Below the pieces are notes generated by a model. That model did no database searches, had not been told where the DNA came from, and saw only the letters and a program-made list of their open reading frames with translations. Of a stretch of 64,000 nt of DNA, positions 57,801 through 64,000 are shown in pieces. The position numbers were made by a program, and so were the translations under genes. How positions within the stretch are numbered: the first letter of the stretch is position 1; each line of letters starts with the position of its first letter. Source of the stretch: Hofstenia miamia (lineage: Eukaryota > Xenacoelomorpha > Acoela); the NCBI GenBank assembly GCA_004352715.1, contig SCFE01000085.1:251813-315812 (forward strand), read 5' to 3'.

Positions 57801-60800
57801 GCATGGAAATATGCAGGCGGGCATTCTCATCACTATCTACTAAATACAAGTATCTTTCGGTTTTAAAATCAGCAGATTTTGTGTACAATGTCGAATTTGC
57901 TAGACCTCAAAAAAGCAATGCTCTAAAGTTAGACATGTTCAGGTAATAATAATATTTTATTTGTCTTTGCGAGCTAGGGTTGAATTTACGGAACAAATTT
58001 TATAAAATTAACAAAATGCAGATTTATTTATATAGAGTTTATCTTTTATTTTCACGTCGACTCGCTACACTTGCAAAAAATAATAGAAAGTTTACATATA
58101 GTAGTATAATCTTTATTGGGCGATATTATTGTGAAAGTACGTTTCTGAATTGTTTCTATTTTTTTGATTGGGAATTTGTTAGTGCATGATGCCAAAGTGG
58201 GCAACAATATTCGAGTATTGGTCTAATCTAATTCACGTTATATATTTTTTTTGGATTAAAATTTAAATATTGAAAATCTTCTTCAAATAAATTATTTCCT
58301 AAGAATTCGGCTGAATGAATGCAATTTACAAATAGTTCTAAATTAACTTCCACATTGAAAAATATTTTGTATGAATGTATATTAAAGACAAATATGTTTC
58401 ACAATGTTTTTTGTCAGAACTTTGTTGTCGGTCATGAGGGCAATGACAAACATACATGGTTAAGTACAAATATGTATGAAAGGCCGATATACATATTCCA
58501 AACACTGATGTTATATCAAATCTACCAAATATCGAAATATGTCATTAAGAATAGCTAACCGTACAGAATTTAACTTTTAACAATGGCACGTAAATATAGT
58601 GTTTTAAAGTATTCATATTCAAAAAGCTATTTTGACACTATTGTGTCATAGAAGCTTTAGTAATTGAAATACATTCTTTGTTACAAAACTTTGTTTGTTA
58701 AATATGTGCACAAAATAACTGCAAGAGTGTTTTCGAAACTCCCATTTTGACAAACTTTGAAACAAACATTTCTTCATTTTTATGTCCAAATTCCAGTTTC
58801 GTCGAACGAGTCGTTCATAAACCAAAGCTTGACTGTAATATATATTCATCAAAAATATGTTTTACTGTTTTGAATTGCTGATATTATCTCTACAAAACCC
58901 ATGAGAAAACTTATAGTAAATAATAATCAAACATGTTAGTACATATATAAGAATCTTCATTTCTAAATTAATAATCAATTTTTCTGAATGATTGATAAGA
59001 TTTCCTTTTATATTTATTTTGCTCATCCCCAAGCTACCATTTTAGTGCTAAGCTTAATTGATTGTATATTATTTTGGAATGAAATCAACTATTTTTGTAA
59101 TTCAGAAATAATATTGAAAAGTATGTACACTCATTGCAGTAATTATCACTTCGTGTATTTCGAAAGTCTACTTATTCATTCAGTAGTCCCCGACTCCGCT
59201 AACATTAATGTGAATAATTTTAGACATTCACCAAGTATTTAATAGTTTTCCCGATCCCTTAAATATAGTTGATGCAGAATGCAGTTATTAGTCTAATGTT
59301 AAATGTGTTTATGTATATTGTGGCGAAGAAAACGCGGCTGCATTTGGTTGATCCTCATTCTTAACTAGAATGCATTAAGAATACTAAAATATGTCCATAT
59401 TTTTTCCGTTAAATGTATGTATGTAAGCACAGCAATAGAAATGCAGCGGTTTTTGCTTTTATAAAAGGTCATCTTACGTTTACATATTTCTTACATAACC
59501 GGGTCCAAAATAAGTGCTCTCGGGCCATTATGTATCACACCAAAGAGCAAATAACGTAATCCATCGTGTAACATCCGCTTAAAAGTGAATGCTTTTGAAA
59601 ATGCATTTTTGTAGAAATTTTCAAACATTGTTGCATGCATTTCACAATGATTTTTTCTTTTTGTAGATGTCAAAATCCTTAACAAGTTGATTATTTGAAT
59701 GAATTTCACTGAAACTAGCTTAGCGAAAAATCTTCGTTTATTTGAAATATTACTTGCCAATTCAGTAGGAGTGTTAATATCGTAGGTAGTGTGATTTAAT
59801 TTAAGAAATTTTTGTAAGTGAAGTCTGAAATTATACATCAAAATTCACTAAAATAGATAAAACGAATTTGTATTGTCGAAAAATGTTGCACAGCAGACTC
59901 GTATGACTTCAAAATGGAAATGAGGGCGAATGAATCGATGAAATTCAAACCAGATATTGGTACTCAAATGGCATTTACTGCTTGTAGCATGTAGTGGTGT
60001 GACCTGAATTATATAGTTATTTATGTACAGTATCAATGCCAATTCTAAAATCAATGTTTAAGTCCCAGTTTTGCTTCACATATTACGGGTCCACATCAAA
60101 CGGTTGGTAAAGATTCATTTAATCTGATTTTTTTATTAAAATTTAGATTTCTTATATATCAAGGTTTTTTGATTTTTTCTTAAGCATTCTTTGGCCTATT
60201 TTCAGATTGCCTTTCAAAGAAACTCGTATCAAAGCAGGTCAAAACGACATTAAAATATTGAACTATTTTTTGTTTCAACTATTGATTTTAATAAATTCAG
60301 TTTCCTACTTCAATGCTTGAGGACATTGGGAAAATGCGTTCACTGAATAATTGTCAAAATGAACGGTCGACTGTAAATGATTTCACTGAATAATGTTCCC
60401 GAAATGATGCGCTTAGTACTAAATTTATTAACAAAACCCATCATTTTTTCGCGTTGGCTAACTTCAAAATCGAGAGAAAGTTTTTCCTCATCTTGCGTCC
60501 TTTTGTTCTTGATATAGCGTGAGCTTGAATCCAAAATATATGACATAACGCTGCAGGTGCACGGCCTTAAATTTCGATCTACAAGCAATTTCTGTTTCTC
60601 AGTTGGCAAACTATTGTTTTGATCTTGAGAAATTTGTTCCAAACATCAACTGCGACAGCTTAATTCGCTTTGCCTCCTGAACACCATGCAAAGCAGTGGG
60701 CAATATTTTCAGTATAACATGATATACTTCAATTGAGTTTTTCAATGTCGGTGATTTTCAAATAAACTGACAAGCCAAAACGGTAAATGCGATATAACTC

Positions 60801-61970
60801 TATCTGCCATGGTGTTCTATCTTACTTCAGCTTTCGTTGGAACAGGCCTTCAACCATGGCAGCAGGAGCATGATTGCGAAAATATTTTGCAACTTTTATA
60901 ATCTAGTCCGTGATATTTGACATTTCAAATCTTTGCTCAGCAAATTGATCATATTGTCAGAACATCCAAACAAGAAAGCCTCTGGAATGAAAATTTCAAC
61001 AACAATCAAATTCTTGCTGTTTTTTGGCATTACCTGCATTATCAGTGACAAAACCCAAAACCCTGAATGCTAAAATTTTACTCAACTTTATGTGATGTAC
61101 CAGCCGTATCCATGAGGTACGCTTCAGAAGTAGTAACTGTTGCGGCAATGCATAGGACGGACTCCTTGAGTACTTTCGCCAAACTGTTTACAAATTTCGC
61201 TATAAATACATAATGACATGGTCAACAAGAATTTCTGAACCAATACAATAGTGTTCAAGATATCAAACCTTGGAAATATGGTATACAAATACTACTATTG
61301 TTTATGCGGAACTCTGAACATCATTCCTTTGTTAGTTGTACACCTTTTACCGTTCAATTTGAAAACTAACGCATTTAAATTAAAAATTACTGAATTCAAA
61401 TTAAAACATAAGGCACTCAATTTATAATAAATACCAAACTATGGCTTTATTAAAAAATGAAAATAAGAAACAAAACAAACTATAAACTAAAACAATGTTT
61501 ACTTAACAATGTTAACAAAACGCCTACCTATAGTCAATTTTTATGAATAAAGGAAGAAGCATTTCTCCTTATAACTAAGTGTAATGCCAAGAATGTACTA
61601 CAGACCCGCTAGATTTTGGGTCAACATCAACGGTTCTATTGATCGAAAGCCTTAATTTTAAACAGCACCTTGAATGATACGTTGCTTAGTGTTTCATGCA
61701 TTTACAAAATATATTTTAGTGAACTTAGAAGGATTTTTCAAGAATTAACTTACACCGCAGATTGTAGATGTGTTATTTTATCAGGGGCAGGCAACAATAT
61801 GACTGCAGGTAGATATGTGAACCTAACGGATATTATGGTCGTTACGTTTAGGAATTGACATCAATGACTTTTCCACACTATTGCAAGGAAGTTCAGACGG
61901 TGCCAGACGTTCCCGTGAAATTCGTAAAACATTGATTCAACTACAAGAGGACATTTCTGCAATCGAAGAG
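57801..61970 (+). CDS. ECH1: dienoyl-CoA isomerase, copy 2 (partial, runs past the window)
   Basis: Three exons are visible: 57801-57942 (GC-ATG, then EICRRAFSSLSTKYKYLSVLK), 61720-61808 (RRIFQELTYTADCRCVILSG...AG) and 61852-61970 (IDINDFSTLLQGSSDGARRS...SAIEE). They match exons 2-4 of copy 1 in length and phase, with many silent changes, and the 43-nt intron 61809-61851 is also similar in sequence. The active-site exons would lie beyond 64000. The frames are undamaged, so the isomerase half seems maintained although the FLYWCH half upstream is broken. If so, translation must start at the ATG at 57803. The intron 57943-61719 is larger than in copy 1 and holds a hAT relic. Confidence 0.85.
58000..60300. 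other. intronic sequence of copy 2, no gene recognised
   Basis: Minus-strand frames at 59491-59841 (116 codons) and 59848-60054 (68 codons) adjoin each other and may be a decayed transposon gene. I cannot assign them. Confidence 0.35.
60340..61200 (-). pseudogene. hAT-like transposase relic
   Basis: Minus-strand pieces in order: VNSLAKVLKESVLCIAA with YLMDTAGTSHK, VLGFVTDNAGNAKK (near 61060), LFGCSDNMINLLSKDL (near 60960), VAKYFRNHAPAAMVEGLF (near 60870), and a 100-codon frame 60642-60340. This is the order of the hAT group with a DN-A-N block followed by C-D-H-lined helices. Multiple stops. It belongs to a different subgroup from the relic at 11.8-13.0 kb. Confidence 0.55.
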
Positions 61971-62440
61971 GTGCTTCTTATTTTCTAAAAACTAAAAATA
62001 TTTCGTTCCTGGACTTTTTTGTTAGCAAGACCTACAAATGTAATTCTCAATCACAATCTTGTTGCATATCTTAGATTATTATTTTTCTAATGATTTTGTT
62101 ACAAGATGTATAATTTTTTATGGAAAACTATTTTTTCAATTCTATTAACGTGTAAAACAAGCAATATTTTCTTTTTGAAAGCTTGGGATCTTTCTTTTTC
62201 TGCAGTTGTACACATTTTTCCTGATTGATTCTATAGGGTGATATTAACAAAGGTAGAACATTTTAAACAAAAATTTTGCAGTTTTCTTTAACATTTTAAG
62301 TATATAAAATATGATCGAAATCGTACTTTTCATATCAGAAAATAATTTATCTGCCAACTAAGCCATTTTAAAACAATTGTGTTTCCCCTTTTAATGGCCT
62401 TTTCCCAAAATTTCTGTGGTACGATTTCCTAAAATGCATT
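61971..62440 (+). other. intron 4 of copy 2, start
   Basis: It follows donor GTGCTT at 61971. No gene recognised. The intron must extend past the window, since no CPKPVIAA-like exon is seen before 64000. Confidence 0.5.
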
Positions 62441-62570
62441 TCTAATCCAGCCATGCTTCCAACTGCTATTGACTTTCTTTCCTCGCCCCAAAACTTCAAG
62501 AAATCTCTGATGTCTTTCCGCTTTCTTTACACATCAGCTACTCCTAGTTGGGGTTAGGTTTAGTATTTTT
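62441..62570 (+). mobile_element. LINE-B 3' tail fragment, third copy
   Basis: AIDFLSSPQNFKKSLMSF matches the end of the LINE-B frame at 56790-56860 (AIDFFSPPPSFKKSLMAF). Confidence 0.75.
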
Positions 62571-62685
62571 ACAATATATACATGAAGTATCTAGGTTATT
62601 TAATGTTTTTATGAATCTAGATAAGTGAAATTCACTGAAATTTAAGATTTCACGAAATTCCTCATTTTAAAATCTTACTGTAACA

Positions 62686-62686
62686 A

Positions 62687-62721
<35 letters not shown>
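62686..62721. repeat. (CA)n/(TA)n microsatellite
   Basis: ACACAC repeat followed by ATATAT. Confidence 0.9.
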
Positions 62722-62722
<1 letters not shown>

Positions 62723-63500
62723 CGCCATTTTGTTGTAAAAATCAGTTGATATTTTTGTACCCGGAAAATATAAATATATATTTTCTTTATAATTAAACAA
62801 ATTTAAAAACATAACAAATGTTGTGTAACTAAGAATCTAATATTTCCAGGGGAAAAATATACGAAAAAGTTCATTCAGGAAATGCAGATGATGCTGTGCA
62901 GGTGAAAAAACACGAGATGGAGTGTCTGCTACATTTGATGGTGATGGGATACAGTAGATTATTAAGCTCTTGAATCTAACTAATACTGTGGCCAAGACAT
63001 TCTCTAAGTAACGACTACCATATAATTTTCTCGACCAAAATGCCTGAACTAAAGGTCAGGAATATAAAACTAAAAATATAAAAAATGCAATTATAAAAAC
63101 ACTAAAAATTCAAAAGAATTAGTGTTTTAAAGACTTCGACCACCGCGAAGTCTGCTAGCCAATTGAACTTCTCTTGAGAAATTTCGAACTCATTGGCATG
63201 AACTACACACATATTTGTATCTTCGAATCTTCCTATGCGGAACGATTCACTTCCTTCTTGCAAAACTAAAAATGCAGCAATTTGAATTAAACACTGGAAA
63301 GCTGACTTATTGATTAGCAATTCAGGGGACCTTTGAAAATGACGAATTTCACGAACAGCTACAACGTCAGATTTATAACGAACAATTGTTATAATGTCTC
63401 TGGCATCTGTTTAAAACGCCCACTATGGTACGTGAGTACAAAGTCTAACTACATTGCCCCACGCAAGAATTTCTCATTGTGCAAGTGGTGGGCAGTTTTA
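62722..63500. other. no gene recognised
   Basis: Intronic to copy 2. The 72-codon frames at 63102-63320 (minus) and 63333-63551 (plus) are unassigned. Confidence 0.35.
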
Positions 63501-63519
63501 AACACAACATTGGAAGTGA

Positions 63520-63939
63520 GTGAAATTCTGCACACGCACATATTTCCTTAAAATATGTCATTCTTTGGACGACATCAATGTAGGCAATATGCATGCAGTC
63601 TTGCTCGACTTTTCAAAAGCCTTGGATACAATTGATCAAGAGAGTGCAGCATCAATATTTAGCGATTTCATTGAATCTCCACAAATCTGCTCTTGGTTAT
63701 ATTCTTTTACAAAAGATCGTTCTCAGCAGTTACTATTCAAAGTAAAAACATTTCGTCAAATTCCAATTTCATTGGGATCATCACAAGGACCTGTAGGTAG
63801 ACCAAATGTTTATTCCATTTCTCTAGTGATTCGTTACGCTCTTCTCAACCACTATGTAGCATATTGGAATATTCAAATGATTCAACCACTGGAACTCCAT
63901 GCTTTAAAAAGCCCAATGCCACTAATAAATCTGCATTAG
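63520..63939 (+). pseudogene. LINE reverse-transcriptase fragment
   Basis: The frame contains VLLDFSKALDTIDQE (the F-D-F-SKAFD block) and, 45 residues on, SWLYSFTKDRSQQLLFKVK and SLGSSQGP (the G-PQG block, altered). The YxDD block is missing. It is a short piece of a non-LTR reverse transcriptase in the copy 2 intron. Confidence 0.75.
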
Positions 63940-64000
63940 TAGTTAGCAAAGTGCTGTATTGAATTTCAATATACGGAGCAGACTCAGCAGTACTAAAATG

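Noticed and set aside
1-64000. CRISPR arrays, bacterial operons, riboswitches, rRNA genes
   Set aside because: None seen. The repeats present are microsatellites or transposon ends, and genes have spliceosomal introns.

Overview
The window is AT-rich eukaryotic DNA, almost certainly from an invertebrate animal. Genes are split by spliceosomal introns, several of them only 40-43 nt, and most of the sequence is transposon-derived. I cannot name the phylum. The window holds one host locus present twice, embedded in nested mobile elements. It also carries assembly gaps at 791-1235, 4524-4696, 11674-11677, 36004-37003, 37622-37669, 46499-47498, and single N bases at 48675, 49260 and 49557.

Host locus. 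At 4915-11660 (+) seven exons join into one uninterrupted 402-residue reading frame. It has an N-terminal FLYWCH-type zinc finger, then a complete crotonase domain of the delta(3,5)-delta(2,4)-dienoyl-CoA isomerase (ECH1) type, and it ends in the peroxisomal-type tripeptide SHL. A second, diverged copy lies on the same strand: FLYWCH at 45582-45745 and 50343-50665, isomerase exons from 57801 to 61970 and onward past the window. In copy 2 the zinc-finger half is broken by a LINE insertion and a frameshift, but the isomerase exons present stay open. Both copies keep the same phase-1 donor after the FLYWCH part and the same phase-1 acceptor before the isomerase part. This suggests the fusion, or at least a shared transcript, predates the duplication.

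Layout. 1-4.9 kb: no recognised gene. 4.9-11.7 kb: FLYWCH-ECH1 copy 1. 11.8-13.0 kb: hAT relic. 13.7-16.4 kb: a LINE split by a second, antisense LINE. 16.4-22.8 kb: mostly unassigned, with possible minus-strand exons. 22.8-40.8 kb: a minus-strand Ty3/gypsy element whose gag is split by a 13.85-kb Polinton/Maverick with ~500-bp terminal inverted repeats and an exact 6-bp target duplication. The Polinton itself contains a further element (33388-38259) with palindrome-rich ends and a spliced gene. 40.8-43.8 kb: a long inverted repeat containing a small hAT-type MITE. 44.1-45.4 kb: another inverted-repeat element with an 8-bp duplication. 45.6-64 kb: copy 2 of the host locus, interrupted by a PHD-finger LINE, a Tc1 element, mariner and hAT relics and LINE fragments.

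Nearly all transposon genes carry stops, frameshifts or lost catalytic residues, so most elements look dead. The feature most deserving attention is the zinc-finger/acyl-CoA isomerase fusion and its duplicate.
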